DNA of 64,000 nt from Megaustenia siamemsis (taxonomy: Eukaryota > Mollusca > Gastropoda > Stylommatophora > Ariophantidae), in assembly GCA_032433765.1 (NCBI GenBank), contig JAVIAB010000160.1, positions 17,417,049 through 17,481,048 of the forward strand, in the 5' to 3' direction. The stretch's first letter is position 1; the number at the start of each line of letters is the position of its first letter. A program made the position numbers and the translations under genes. Below, one piece after another: positions 1-10,382 of this stretch. The notes below the pieces were generated by a model, which did no database searches, was not told the DNA's origin, and worked only from the letters and a program-made list of their open reading frames with translations.

Positions 1-494
1 CACAGAAAAACCACCACAATAGTGACGTGTTCAGCCGTGCGAGCTATAGAGCGTTGTCGCCATTCTACTCACAACCGTCCATACTTGCAAAGCTGAAAAT
101 GTCATAAAATTGGGTAATTCCTATCTGCTTGTTGGCCTTACTACTGTAAATGGCTATGGTTCAACCAAGAATTAAATTGAAGGATTGGAGATTGATGCAG
201 AGTTCAGGGACATGTTGTAATTACAAAGAACCTTGTGTTTGTTCTGTCGACTAAATCAATTGCATATCCTTTAGGATGGATAACTGATTGACTAGCGATC
301 AGAAGTGTGTTCGTAGGTGTTAGCCAGTATTCAGCAGTGTTTAGATGAGAGATATGCTTGGAAGAGATTGTAACTTTCGGATTGGCAGTTAAAGTTACGC
401 CCATGACAAATTATCCACGCATGACCGGTTGTCGCGCCTGGGGCTTGTCGTACGAAATCGTGAAACTGACCAATTGGTTTGATTTAAACTGGCT
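1..494. other. No gene recognised
   Basis: Only short, unrelated open frames are present, with no motif, repeat or splice-bounded exon that I can recognise. The stretch ends at the target-site duplication of a tiny LINE insertion. Confidence 0.5.
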
Positions 495-506
495 AATGAT
501 AGCCTC

Positions 507-556
507 CCCCTTGACGCTGAAAGGCAAAGGAGGAAGGAAAGAAGAAGTAGAAGAAA
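507..556 (+). mobile_element. 50-bp 5'-truncated LINE family F tail with 12-bp TSD
   Basis: The 50 bases match the 3' end of the GAA-tailed LINE family seen near 46330-46377 and 48150-48195: a run beginning CCCCTTGACGCTGAAAGGC followed by a GAAGAAG-type tail. It is flanked by perfect copies of AATGATAGCCTC at 495-506 and 557-568. A TSD plus extreme 5' truncation is the expected signature of aborted target-primed reverse transcription. Confidence 0.85.
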
Positions 557-689
557 AATGATAGCCTCATGTGGAATAGGGATAGTACACAAATTCTCTA
601 GACAGGATGAGAGGAGAGACTACTTCTCTCTCCGACAGTCTGTGTCAATTTTGACAGGAAATGTAAGGAACATAACTTAGTCGTCATCA

Positions 690-1420
690 ATGCGAATATC
701 AACGGTCTTATCTGGGATAACACCGATGAGAAAGATGCAGTCGTAAATAAAGACGGATTTCTAATACGACACAAAAGGAATGCATGGGCATTTACAGCAC
801 GCTCGACTTGTAAAATAGTCAATGATAACAGTAGTGAATACGTTATGATCACGAGTAGCATGACGATGGAGGTAAAGGTAAAGTACGAGACTTGAACCGG
901 CGTCTTAGCACGCCGCGAGTTTCCACCCATATGTGCTCGGCCGCCTATCCAGAAATGTTCGGAGATTTCTGGATAGTGCCGCTTCAAGCATCGAGACTGA
1001 TGGAGGTGATGGCAGTGACCAAAGCATTCATCTGGTTAGAGTCACAAGACTACACACACGCCTGTATACTGAATGATCCGATATGCTTGATAAAAAAAAG
1101 TGGAGGCGGGCTGTCGTTGAAGACGGTCAACCAATGGATCGGGCGGACATCATCGATGCCCTCCGAGATGTGGGAAGGGCACAGGACTTCGACAACCATG
1201 AGTCCACGTCACTCGTTGGGATGAAAAAGATGGAAGTAAAGATGGGCACAGCCAGAAACGAGAATCTTAGTGGGCGTATAAAAAAACTTATCAACTAACA
1301 CAGAACTGGAGTTTCAGTCGTTGGACACTGCGAGACTTGCTGAGGAAGGGATCTGAGCACCTATGGACATGTTCGGAGTGCAATGATGATGACCCGCAAA
1401 TAACTCAATAACTCTAACAG
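690..1420 (+). pseudogene. RNase H domain remnant of a LINE (family G)
   Basis: Fragments around 780-870 and 1000-1400 encode pieces of a retroelement RNase H and its C-terminal extension. They include the stretch around YVMITSSMTMEVMAVTKAF, then SQDYTHACIL, then a tail like NQHRTG followed by WTCSECNDDDPQ. The reading frame is interrupted by a SINE at 874-998 and by stops and frameshifts, so it is not functional. The same tail occurs at 36300-36815 (plus strand) and 9190-9655 (minus strand). Assignment to an RNase H-bearing LINE is from remembered family resemblance. Confidence 0.65.
874..998 (-). mobile_element. 125-bp tRNA-derived SINE with 9-bp TSD
   Basis: This insertion splits the RNase H remnant. 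The duplicated target GATGGAGGT lies at 865-873 and 999-1007, and removing the insert restores continuous homology. On the minus strand it contains a B-box-like GGTTCAAGTCT near 890-900, as expected for a Pol III-promoted SINE. It also holds a 12-bp perfect inverted repeat, CTATCCAGAAAT at 945-956 and its complement at 965-976, with an 8-base loop. A second copy is at about 29665-29790. Confidence 0.75.
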
Positions 1421-1579
1421 TCTGTGAGACAGTTCTCTTCATCACGTCCACTTTAGATTGTCTAAGAGAACAAGATTTTTGTTAGCAAGAAAAGACTACT
1501 TGTTGTTAAGACAGAGAGGACTGTGAAGAGAGTGATAGTAACGAGTTGTAGAGGGTGACGTTGTGTGAATCTCCAGACA

Positions 1580-1960
1580 AGTTCAGTAAAATAACTCAGA
1601 AACTTGTAGATGCTCATTTTCAACTTCTTTCTCTTTTTCTTCAGAAATCAGCTATTGTAAAGCATTTAGACCAACCTGGGTCACGAACAAGACGGTACAT
1701 TTTGATATCTTCACCGGTTTCCCATAACTTGTCATACAGGCTTGTTTCTAGTGGCCAATATTTGTGTTATAGGAGTGTTGAGACTACTACATTCCTATAA
1801 GATATGCTCTGGAGTCTGTCTGGGTGCTCCGTAGCCACATATGGCCAAGTCATTTCATCCTATCTTGTGTGGGTCTACATTAAACCCACAGTGACCCGTT
1901 TTGAGTCTGAATATCTTGGTTTGCTCATGTCTGATTAGTTTGTTTACGCTGTCATGTTTT
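1580..1960 (-). pseudogene. C-terminal fragment of an RNase H-bearing LINE
   Basis: Minus-strand translation gives a segment around WPLETSLYDKLWETGEDI, which resembles the cysteine-rich C-terminus of RNase H-bearing (I/Nimbus-like) LINEs. No intact frame remains. Diverged copies lie at 29575-29665 and 30030-30230. Family naming is by remembered pattern. Confidence 0.5.
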
Positions 1961-2193
1961 GGCGGAATTGTTTCCTCCATTTCCAACAAAACGTGTAGTT
2001 CAGTGACACCGAAACTACAGATCGGCCATCAATTTTGTAAGAAGACCAATCAAACTTACAGTTAATTATCAAAACTGTCAGATTCATCTTGTTCAAAAAA
2101 GCTATAAGAAGACCTTGGTTAATGAATCTATGAAGTTTTTTGGGCGAAAAAAAACTTGAGAACTTTGTTATTAGAAATTATTTTGTGGTATAT

Positions 2194-2203
2194 GAGAGAG
2201 AGT

Positions 2204-2247
<44 letters not shown>

Positions 2248-2374
2248 GAGAGAGAGAGAGAGGGAGAGAGAGAATAATAAAGATATCACTCTTTAGTTTC
2301 AAGCTCCTCCTCATATTCTAATCTTTTGATTTTATATATCTCTACACCAATCCTACCTCCCCTCATGTAGCACA

Positions 2375-2402
<28 letters not shown>
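2194..2402. repeat. (GA)n and (TC)n microsatellites
   Basis: A GA-rich run at 2194-2272, with a few C and AA interruptions, and a pure TC run at 2374-2402 flank about 100 bases of unassigned sequence. The two are complementary and could pair as a hairpin. Confidence 0.9.
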
Positions 2403-2407
<5 letters not shown>

Positions 2408-2517
2408 GCTTATCTTACCATCTGACTTCTCCTCTCTCTGTCTGCCTCTCCCTATACTTGATTATCCGACATGTAGTTATAGATAATTGTACTTCACCAT
2501 TTGTTGTCGTTGTCCCT

Positions 2518-2554
2518 GTATTCTGAAGAAGGCCACAGGCCGAAACGTCAGTAT
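2518..2554 (+). ncRNA. Hammerhead-ribozyme-like motif (type I)
   Basis: In order, the sequence shows CTGAAGA (2523-2529), a GGCC-ACA-GGCC hairpin (2531-2541), GAAAC (2542-2546) and GTC (2547-2549). The flanks 2518-2522 and 2550-2554 can form five pairs, two of them G-T. That is the arrangement of conserved core, stem II, GAAA and cleavage triplet in a minimal type I hammerhead. One extra A (2530) precedes stem II, and stem III would have almost no loop, as in the dimer-acting motifs reported in Penelope-like elements. Activity is untested. Related but core-damaged copies are at 25425, 30310, 35955 and 40240. Confidence 0.45.
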
Positions 2555-2741
2555 TGTGTTGTGTTCCTTCCTAGTAAAGCTGTCACCATACCTTGGAGTG
2601 TTTATCACACCCCACTACTGGCTCCAATAATAAAGATCCCTCTTTCTGAATCGGATATAGAATTAGGGAGGCCCTAATAAGCTAAAAGAAACTCTGAGGA
2701 TCCCTTCCTCCACCTCCCCACCCCCACACACGCATACCTAA

Positions 2742-2855
<114 letters not shown>

Positions 2856-3030
2856 TGACCTTTCGAGCCGTAGCCGGCCCATAGGTCGTAGACCAAGATA
2901 CTCCCTCTCTTATCTGAATTTTTGTTCTAGCAGTTTTCAATTCTTTTAAAGCCATTTTATCAAATCTCGCCATTTGTCTCTATTCTGTGCAAGCAGCTCT
3001 ATCTCATTGAGGGAGCCGATTCCTGCATAC
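2856..3030 (-). mobile_element. 3' fragment of LINE family E
   Basis: About 175 bases match the 3' end of the longer copy at 19573-20207, including the block reading GACCTTTCGAGCC next to the tetranucleotide tail and the block GAGGGAGCCGATTCCTGC. It is 5'-truncated and non-coding. Confidence 0.8.
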
Positions 3031-3035
3031 CTAAA

Positions 3036-3235
3036 TCTATCTATCTATCTATTGTCCTTTCGAGCCAAAAACGGCACATAGGGCAGAACCACAATCTCAA
3101 AAACAGAAACCTTGCATACCAAAATGGCACATATTGCAGAGATCACTGCTTCTAAAATCTATGACGCTGTTTCCATAACAATGTTTTTTACAATGACAGC
3201 TTGTCAAGCCATCGATCAACCTCCTTAGTCGCAAT
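3036..3235 (-). mobile_element. Non-autonomous repeat J with TAGA tail
   Basis: A short (TCTA)4 run at 3036-3052 is followed by TTGTCCTTTCGAGCC and a block shared with 26532-26720. Read on the minus strand, its last ~45 bases resemble the 3' end of LINE E, which suggests a SINE-like element using the LINE E machinery. No coding capacity was recognised. Confidence 0.6.
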
Positions 3236-3584
3236 ACCTAAATACCGTGAAGAAATTAACCTCACAAAAGGTCTCACAAAATTTGAAATAATAAACTGGT
3301 ATGAAAAAAGTGTAGTTCCAAAACAAATTTTGAAAATTGTTTGCGGCCCCTCATATTGTGTGGCCCTAAGCTGTAACTTATCTTCCATACGCCGAGATCT
3401 TGCCTTGATAGAATTAGAAGCATTAGTTCGAGCACACTTCTCAGTAAATTCATTAAACATCTCGCAACATCGCTAGGTGTATTCTATTAGAAAACGTTAT
3501 AGCCTAATGTGTGATTGTGTGCTGTTAAAGAAACTCCTACAACATGCCCAGCAAACCGATGTGAATGTTTATGTTTACGTAAAA
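3236..3584. other. Unassigned stretch with a 91-codon open frame
   Basis: A plus-strand open frame ends at 3476 and an overlapping minus-strand frame spans about 3188-3460. Neither resembles a family I know, and neither has clear splice or start context. It may be part of an unclassified repeat. No function is proposed. Confidence 0.3.
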
Positions 3585-3589
3585 TTGCT

Positions 3590-3595
<6 letters not shown>

Positions 3596-3622
<27 letters not shown>

Positions 3623-4315
3623 TGAGTACCGTCTCCGCATCGAAGGTTGGCTACCATGGAGCGCCATTCCACTCTGTCTCTTGCTTTGATGGTGCAGATT
3701 GTCACAGGTTGACTTGTCCATCTTTTGATGTTCCTCGTCCATGTTAGTCTTGGTCTGCCTCTGTCTCTTTTACCTTGTATTTTCCCTTCCAATATTACTT
3801 TTATAAGGCTGTTGTGTCTTTTAACATGGCCCAAAAATTTCATTCTTGTTCTAATTGTGTTTAGTACTTCTCTTTCCATTTTAAGTTGTTTTAAAACGTC
3901 ATCGTTTGTTTTCTTTTTTTTCCATCCAATTCTACCTATTCTTCTATAAATCAACATTTCAAAGGCTTCAATTATCTGTTCTGTTTTCTTGTCTAATGTC
4001 CATATTTCTGCACCATACAGGAATATTGAGAAGATTTAACATTTTGTTATTCTTAGTTTCAGCCCTGGTGTTATTTGTTTTGGTGTTCGTATATTTTTCT
4101 TGGCATTATAATTACTTTTTGCCATACCTATTCTTTTGTTTATTTCAGTTGTACATTTTCCATCACTGGTTATAGTATGTCCCAGGTAGTTGTAGTTCTG
4201 AACTGTCTCCAGATGTATTCCTTCAACTTTGATATTTATTTGTTGGTCTTGAGTATTTTCTTTGTTTATGATCATAGTTTTAGTCTTTTTGATATTCATA
4301 TCTAGTCCATACGTT
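3596..4315 (-). mobile_element. LINE family A (RTE-like), 5'-truncated, 11-bp TSD
   Basis: The minus strand encodes the C-terminal part of an RTE-like polyprotein in two broken frames (about 4386-4036 and 3957-3619). Recognisable pieces are YNYLGHTITSDGKCT, then FLGHVKRHNSLIKVILEGK, then KRDRGRPRLTW, with the end near NLRCGDGTQ. The tail is an (ATG)n run, read as ATC repeats on the plus strand from 3596. TTGCTGAAAAT is duplicated at 3585-3595 and 4316-4326. No reverse transcriptase active site is retained. Confidence 0.85.
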
Positions 4316-4326
4316 TTGCTGAAAAT

Positions 4327-4740
4327 ACATAAAAGAAAAGTTGAACCGAGTTCTGGTAAATGTCGAATCGAAGCATCATGTTTCATATCAAATCACATCA
4401 AACAAAAAATGCGCACATCTGCGCCTGGTAAACATATGAAAGAGATCAAGTTACAAAACAAAATAACGATCCAGCAAAAACTGAATTGACGAAACCAGTC
4501 ACTAAATAAATACAAGATAACAACTCAAGCTATGCGGAACTAACAATGCCTGTACAGTTGCACATTCTTTCTGTGCAACGCTGCACAGCACAAGTAATAC
4601 GACACAATAGGAAAACAACTAAAGCTACACAGGCGATGTCCAGGAAGCAATACATATTCTCTATCTGCAACGCTTCAAGGGACAAACAGTGGTACACAGA
4701 AGAATTGATCGGACAAATAGGCACGTTCTGTAGTTCTGTA
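4327..4740. other. No gene recognised
   Basis: Sequence between a LINE insertion and a minisatellite. Open frames at 4530-4752 overlap on both strands and have no recognisable motif. Confidence 0.4.
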
Positions 4741-5835
4741 GTAATGTTGTAGTGTTGTAGTATTGTAGTATACGTTGCTGTGTTGTAGTATAAGTTATTG
4801 AGTTATTTGCGGGTCATAATCATTGCACCCAAAACATAGTATAGACACTCAATGTAGTATTAGTTTGTAGTGTTGTAGTATACATTGTAGTGTTGTAGTA
4901 TAAGTTGTACTGTTGTAGTATAGGTTGCAGTGTTGTAGTATAGGTTGTAGTGTTGTCGCATATGTTGTAGCTTTGTAGTATAAGTTGTAGTGTACATTGC
5001 AGTGTTGCATTACATGTTGTAGTGTTATAGTATAGGTTGTAGTGTTGTAGTATACATTGCAGTGTTGCAGTACATGTTGTAGTGTTATAGTATAGGTTGT
5101 AGTGTTGTAGTATACATTGCAGTGTTGTAGTATACGTTGTAGTATACGTTGTCGCTTTGTAGTTTACGTTGTAGCGTAGTAGAATGTCGTTCTGCAATAT
5201 AAGTTGGAGTTCTTTACTATATGTTGTAACGTTGTAGTGTGAGTGGGAATTTTCTAATATACGTTGAAGAGGTGTAGTATAAGTTGTAGTGCTGTAGTAT
5301 GCGGGAAAGCGCGGTAGAATACGCTGTAGTAACGTTGTGGGCGTTGTAGTGTTGTAGAATATGTTGTAGTTGTGTACTATACTTTGGAGTGTTTTAGTAT
5401 ACGTTGCAGTTTTGTAGCATAAGTTGGAGTGCTGTAGTATACGTTGTAGTGCTGCAACTGTAGTATACGTTGTCGTGTTGTAGTATACTTTGTAGTTGCG
5501 TTTTGTGATGTATTAACGTTATAGTGTTGTAAAATACGTTGTAGTATTGTAGTAACGTTGAAGTGGTGTTGTATAATTTGGAGTGTTATAATATACGTTG
5601 TAGTAATGTAGTGTTGTAATATAAATTGCAGTGTGTAGTAACGTTGTAGTGTTGTAATAATGTTATAGTGTTGTAGTATACGGTGTAGTTGTGTAGTATA
5701 CGGTGTAGTGTTGTAATAATGTTATAGTGTTGTAGTATACGTTGTATTGTGTAGTAACGTTGTAGTGTTGTAGTAACTTTCTTGTGTTATAATACCCGTT
5801 GGATCGATGTAGTTTACGTTGTAGCGTTACACAAT
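4741..5835. repeat. Degenerate GTTGTAGTATAC-type minisatellite
   Basis: More than 1 kb is built from irregular repeats of about 20 bases around GTTGTAGTRTA, with frequent substitutions and small indels. A 30-base fragment of the RNase H LINE end is embedded near 4797-4830. Minus-strand open frames rich in tyrosine and threonine here are by-products of the repeat. Confidence 0.85.
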
Positions 5836-5941
5836 TAAAGTTCTCAGATGATCCCCAATAATTGACCAGATCATGGGATGGGCACGTTTTGAGCAAATAT
5901 ATGTCTATGAGGTAATGTTGTAAAGATGTAAATGTTATTTG

Positions 5942-6295
5942 GTTCTTTCGTTATGGAAGGCCCCGGTATCACTGCAAACGAATAAAATTCCATAATTGCT
6001 CAACCGCCCGTGCCAGTTGTATCATATGAAATACTATCTCATCTTCGAAACAAAGAAAGGTAGCTGTAGTCCCCATCATAGCAGTGTCAGCACACGCCAA
6101 AAGACATTAGGCGAAACCGCACAGAAAGTGAACACAGCCAACTGTTCCCTGTCATACGATATCACCATTCTTCGTAAACAATTGGAATATCGAAACATGA
6201 TCAAAAAGGATGAAACACACAGCTCATGGTGTGCACAGAGCACCTAACTCAGTAGCTGCTGCAACAAGCCGGACTTGTAATATGAGATGTAAATG
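5942..6295 (+). repeat. Interspersed repeat H, copy 1
   Basis: A block of about 350 bases is also found, diverged, at 9690-10200 (minus), 54225-54530 (minus), 56265-56660 (plus) and 61350-61945 (minus), with part at 42390-42560. It starts near GGTATCACTGCAAACG. Partial frames exist on both strands, but none stays open across copies. Class unknown; it may be an untranslated or inter-ORF part of a larger retroelement. Confidence 0.65.
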
Positions 6296-6385
6296 TGTAA
6301 CTATCCAAAAAAATTATCTCTACGTCATTGTTCCATTTATCGGGCCTGCCCGGGAGAGGGGGGACTTTAGGATCGGGAAATAAAA

Positions 6386-8143
6386 GACATTTGTTCAGTG
6401 AAGAGGCAACTTGTCCAGTGAAGAGGCAACTTGTCCAGTGAAGAGGCAACTTGTCCAGTGAAGAAGCAACTTGTCCAGTGAAGAAGGAACTTGTCCAGTG
6501 AAGAAGAAACTTGTCCAGTAAAAAAGCAACTTGTCCAGTGAAGAAGCAACTTGTCTAGTGAAGAAGCAACTTGTCTAGTGAAGAAGCAACTTGTCCAGTG
6601 AAGAAGCAACTTGTCTAGTGAAGAAGCAACTTGTCCAGTGAAGAAGGAACTTGTCTAGTGAAGAAGCAACTTGTCCAGTGAAGAAGGAACTTGTCTAGTG
6701 AAGAAGCAACTTGTCTAGTGAAGAAGCAACTTGTCCAGTGAAGAAGCAACTTGTCTAGTGAAGAAGCAACTTGTCCAGTGAAGAAGGAACTTGTCTAGTG
6801 AAGAAGCAACTTGTCTAGTGAAGAAGCAACTTGTCTAGTGAAGAAGCAACTTGTCCAGTGAAGAAGCAACTTGTCTAGTGAAGAAGCAACTTGTCTAGTG
6901 AAGAAGCAACTTGTCCAGTGAAGAAGCAACTTGTCTAGTGAAGAAGCAACTTGTCCAGTGAAGAGGCAACTTTTCTAGTAAAGAAGCAACTTTTCCAGTG
7001 AAGTAGCAACTTGTCCAGTGAAGAAGAAACTTGTCTAGTGAAGAAGCAACTTGTCCAGTGAAGAAGCAACTATTCCAGTGAAGAAGCAACTTGTCCAGTG
7101 AAGAAGAAACTTGTCTAGTGAAGAAGCAACTTGTCCAGTGAAGAAGCAACTTGTCCAGTAAAGAAGCAACTTGTCCAGTGAAGAAGCAACTTGTCTAGTG
7201 AAGAAGGAACTTTTGCAGTGAAGAAGCAACTTGTCCAGTGAAGAAGCAACTTTGGCAGTGAAGAAGCAACTAGTCCAGTGAAGAAGCAACTTGTCCAGTG
7301 AAGAAGCAACTTGTCCAGTGAAGAAGCAACTGTTGTAGTGAAGAAGGAATTTTTGCAGTGAAGAAGCAACTTATCCAGTGAAGAAGCAACTTGTCCAGTG
7401 AAAAAGCAACTTGTCTAGTGAAGAAGCAACTTGTCCAGTGAAGAAGCAACTTATCCAGTGAAGAGCATCTTGTCCAGTGAACAAGCAACTTTTGCAGTGA
7501 AGAAGCAACTTTTGCAGTGAAGAAGCAATTTTTGCAGTGAAGAAGCAACTTGTCTAGTGAAGAGGCAACTTGTCCAGTTAAGAAGCAACTTGTTGAGTGA
7601 AGAAGCAACTTGTACAGTGAAGAAGCAACTTCTCCAGTGAAGAAGCAACTTGTCTAGTGAAGAAGCAACTTTTCTAGTGAAGAAGCAACTTTTGCAGTGA
7701 AGAAGGAACTTGTCCAGTGAAGAAGTAACTTTTGCAGTGAAGATGCAACTTGTCTAGTGAAGAAGCAACTTTTGCAGTGAAGATGCAACTTGTCTAGTGA
7801 AGAAGCAACTTTTGCAGTGAAGTTGCAACTTGTCTAGTGAAGAAGCAACTTTTGCAGTGAAGATGCAACTTGTCTAGTGAAGAAGCAACTTTTGTAGTGA
7901 AGAGGCAACTTGTCCAGTGAAGAAGCAACTTGTCCAGTGAAGAAGCAACTTGTCCAGTGAAGAAGCAACTTGTCCAGTGAAGAAGCAACTTGTCCAGTGA
8001 AGAAGCAACTTATCCAGTGAAGAAGTAATTTGTCCAGTGAAGAAGCAACTTGTCCAGTGAAGAAGCAACTTGTCCAGTGAAGAAGCAACTTTTGCAGTGA
8101 AGAAGCAACTTGTCTAGTGAAGAAGCAACTTGTCCAGTGAAGT
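6386..8143. repeat. 20-bp minisatellite, about 88 units
   Basis: The unit is AAGAAGCAACTTGTCCAGTG, with common variants TCTAG for TCCAG, GGAAC for GCAAC and TTTTGCAG for TTGTCCAG. The phase is kept for over 1 kb, with one 19-bp unit near 7460. Within 7741-7900 two variants alternate as a 40-bp dimer. The unit has no stop in any minus-strand frame, which explains the overlapping long minus-strand open frames; these are not genes. Confidence 0.97.
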
Positions 8144-8401
8144 CTCTGCAAGATGTTCGGATCTGAGTTTTTATTCCATCCTCGATATAAACAAAGTTTG
8201 GTCCTTCCATGATTTGAACCGATGTTCTCGTTTAATTGTGCACATTGAGGGATGAAGAAATGGGAAAATAGTTTTGTCTAGTTAGAGAACACCTGAAGAG
8301 ATATAGTTCACTCCAAAAAGAAAACCCGCAAACTTTATCAAACATCTTGGAAACCCCTGTACGGTTTACCATGAATTTTTCCATGTCGTTTTAAATTGTC
8401 C
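8144..8401. other. No gene recognised
   Basis: Short unassigned spacer between the 20-bp array and a LINE insertion. Confidence 0.4.
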
Positions 8402-8412
8402 ATGACGTTATG

Positions 8413-9043
8413 TAAAATAAACAGGGCAAATTTGAAACAAATGCAACGCATCAAATATTTGGGCACAATATATCATCAGATGGAAGATGTACCACAGAAA
8501 GAAAAAAAAAGCAGAATAGCTCAGGTCAAAAGATCATTTCAGAAAATGAAAAATAATTATGCAACAAATATATGTCAATAGAAGTGAGGAAGAGAATTAA
8601 TCGGTGCTATATAGAGCCAATTCTGACCTATGGAAGCGAATCATGGACAGTAGACAAACAAATGAAAAGACGATTAAAGACCACATAGATGGGATTTCGC
8701 AGAAGAATGTTGAAAATTCCCTGCATAGCTTAAAAAGACCAACGAGGAAATTCTCAAAGAGGCCAACACAAAAAGAGAGCTCCTAAGAAAAATCAGAAAG
8801 GAACAAACAATATTTTAGGGACATCATGAGAAGAGGAAAGTTGGAATACTTGGTCACAACTGACAAAATAAAAGGAAAGAGAGATCGCGGACGACAAGGA
8901 GAGAAAATACTGGATAGCTTGGTGTCATGGCATGGAAAACGGTCAACATCAGAACTGATACGATATACTGTAGTTAAAAGTTTGTAGAAGGACATGATCG
9001 TCTATGGCAACCGGTATGGCACTTGATGACGATGATGATGATG
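8413..9043 (+). mobile_element. LINE family B (RTE-like), 5'-truncated, 11-bp TSD
   Basis: The plus strand carries broken frames with IKYLGTIYHQMEDV, AQVKRSFQKMKNN and GKRDRGRQGEKILDSLVSWH-like pieces, ending near YGNRYGT and then a (GATGAT)n tail. ATGACGTTATG is duplicated at 8402-8412 and 9044-9054. Multiple stops and frameshifts show it is dead. Confidence 0.85.
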
Positions 9044-9189
9044 ATGACGTTATGATTTCATAATTTAAAGTAGTGCAGATAATACGGTTTCCTTAAAGCG
9101 GCAATTTTGATTTTTGATCTTTGTCGGTTCAGTAACAATTATGTCCCTTAAACGATAGATTTTACAGTAAATGAAAATGTTGTTGATTT

Positions 9190-9655
9190 TTTATTGAGTT
9201 GTTGAGTTATTTACGAGCCATCATCATTGCCCTTCGAATATGTCGTTAGGTACCTAGATCCCCTCCTCGGCAAGTCTCGCAGTGTCCAGCGACTGACGAC
9301 TCCAGTTCTATGTTGGTTGATAAGTCTTCTTTTACACCCACTAAGTTTCTCATTTCTGGCTGTGCCCATTTTAACTCCCATCTCTTTCATCCGAAGGAGT
9401 GACGTGGACTCATGGTTGTCGAAGTCCTGTGTCTTTTCCACTTCTCGGAGGGCATTGGTGATGTCCGCCTGATCCATTGGTAGACCGTCCACAACGATAG
9501 TGCAACTAGCCAACCTGTCCACTCTTTCATTTCCTTGTACTCATGCATGTCCTAGGACGTAGACAAAGGTGACCTTTCGTATTTTTGACTTCTACAGTGA
9601 CTCTAAACATCGTCTCCAGGGCCCGCCTCCACTTTTTTTTATCATACCCATCTAA
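9190..9655 (-). pseudogene. RNase H LINE C-terminal remnant (family G)
   Basis: The minus-strand frame from about 9522 to 9211 encodes RLASCTIVVDGLPMDQADI, then MGTARNEKLSG, then NQHRTGVVSRWTLRDL. It is the same element as at 690-1420 and 36300-36815. Only the portion after the RNase H catalytic region remains. Confidence 0.65.
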
Positions 9656-9689
9656 TCACTCAGTGTGTCTAACTGTGTGTCTATATTTT

Positions 9690-10200
9690 CGGAATTGGAG
9701 TCAACAATGATGGCCCAACATCATCAAGCGCTATACATTTAAAAAAAATATGACGATCATCATTTTCAAGAGGACGTGAACTTCCGGTATATGGTGGATA
9801 GGCGGCGGGAACAATTGAAGGCTATGCATGAAAAGTGTTCCTTGTTACAGTTTCCTTATATTCCATGTCCGGCTTGCTGCAGGAGCTACTGAGTTAAGTG
9901 CTCTGTGCACACCGTGAACTGTGTGTCTCATCCGTTTTGATCATGTTTCGATATTCCAATTGCTTACGATGAACGATGATATCGTATGACAGGGAACAGT
10001 TGGCTGTGTTCACTTTCTGCGTAGTTTCGACTTATGTCCTTTGGCGTGTACTGAGACTGCTACGATGGGGACTACAGTTACCTTTCTTTGTTTGAGAGAT
10101 GAGATATTAATTCGGATGATTCCACTGGCACGCGCGGTTGAGCAATTATGGATTTTAATTTGTTTGCAGTGATACCGGGGCCTTCCATAAGCAAATAACC
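9690..10200 (-). repeat. Interspersed repeat H, longest copy
   Basis: This contains the ~350-bp block described at 5942 plus about 150 further bases that reappear, reversed, at 42430-42560. It sits between two parts of an RNase H remnant (9190-9655 and 10201-10350), so it either interrupts that element or belongs to it. Confidence 0.6.
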
Positions 10201-10350
10201 AAATCACTCAGTATACAGGTGTGGGTGTAGTCTTGTGACTCTAAGCAGAGGAATGCACTAGTCACTGCAATCAACTCCATTGTCATGCTACTCGTGGTCA
10301 TAACGTATGCACCACTGTCTTCCTTGACTATTCTGTCTGTCGAGAGTGCT
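10201..10350 (-). pseudogene. RNase H N-terminal remnant (family G)
   Basis: The minus-strand frame includes GAYVMTTSSMTMELIAVTSA and LESQDYTHTCILSD, the same segment as in the copies at 780-1095 and about 36320. It is truncated on both sides. Confidence 0.6.
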
Positions 10351-10382
10351 GATTTTTTATAGTCAAAGTGACGAAGAGAGAG

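Noticed and set aside
3201..3476. 91-codon plus-strand frame as an exon
   Set aside because: No recognised family, no clear acceptor/donor pair and an overlapping open minus strand; left as unassigned.
6386..8143. Several overlapping minus-strand open frames of 64-112 codons
   Set aside because: All come from one stop-free 20-bp unit read in three frames; there is no independent coding evidence.
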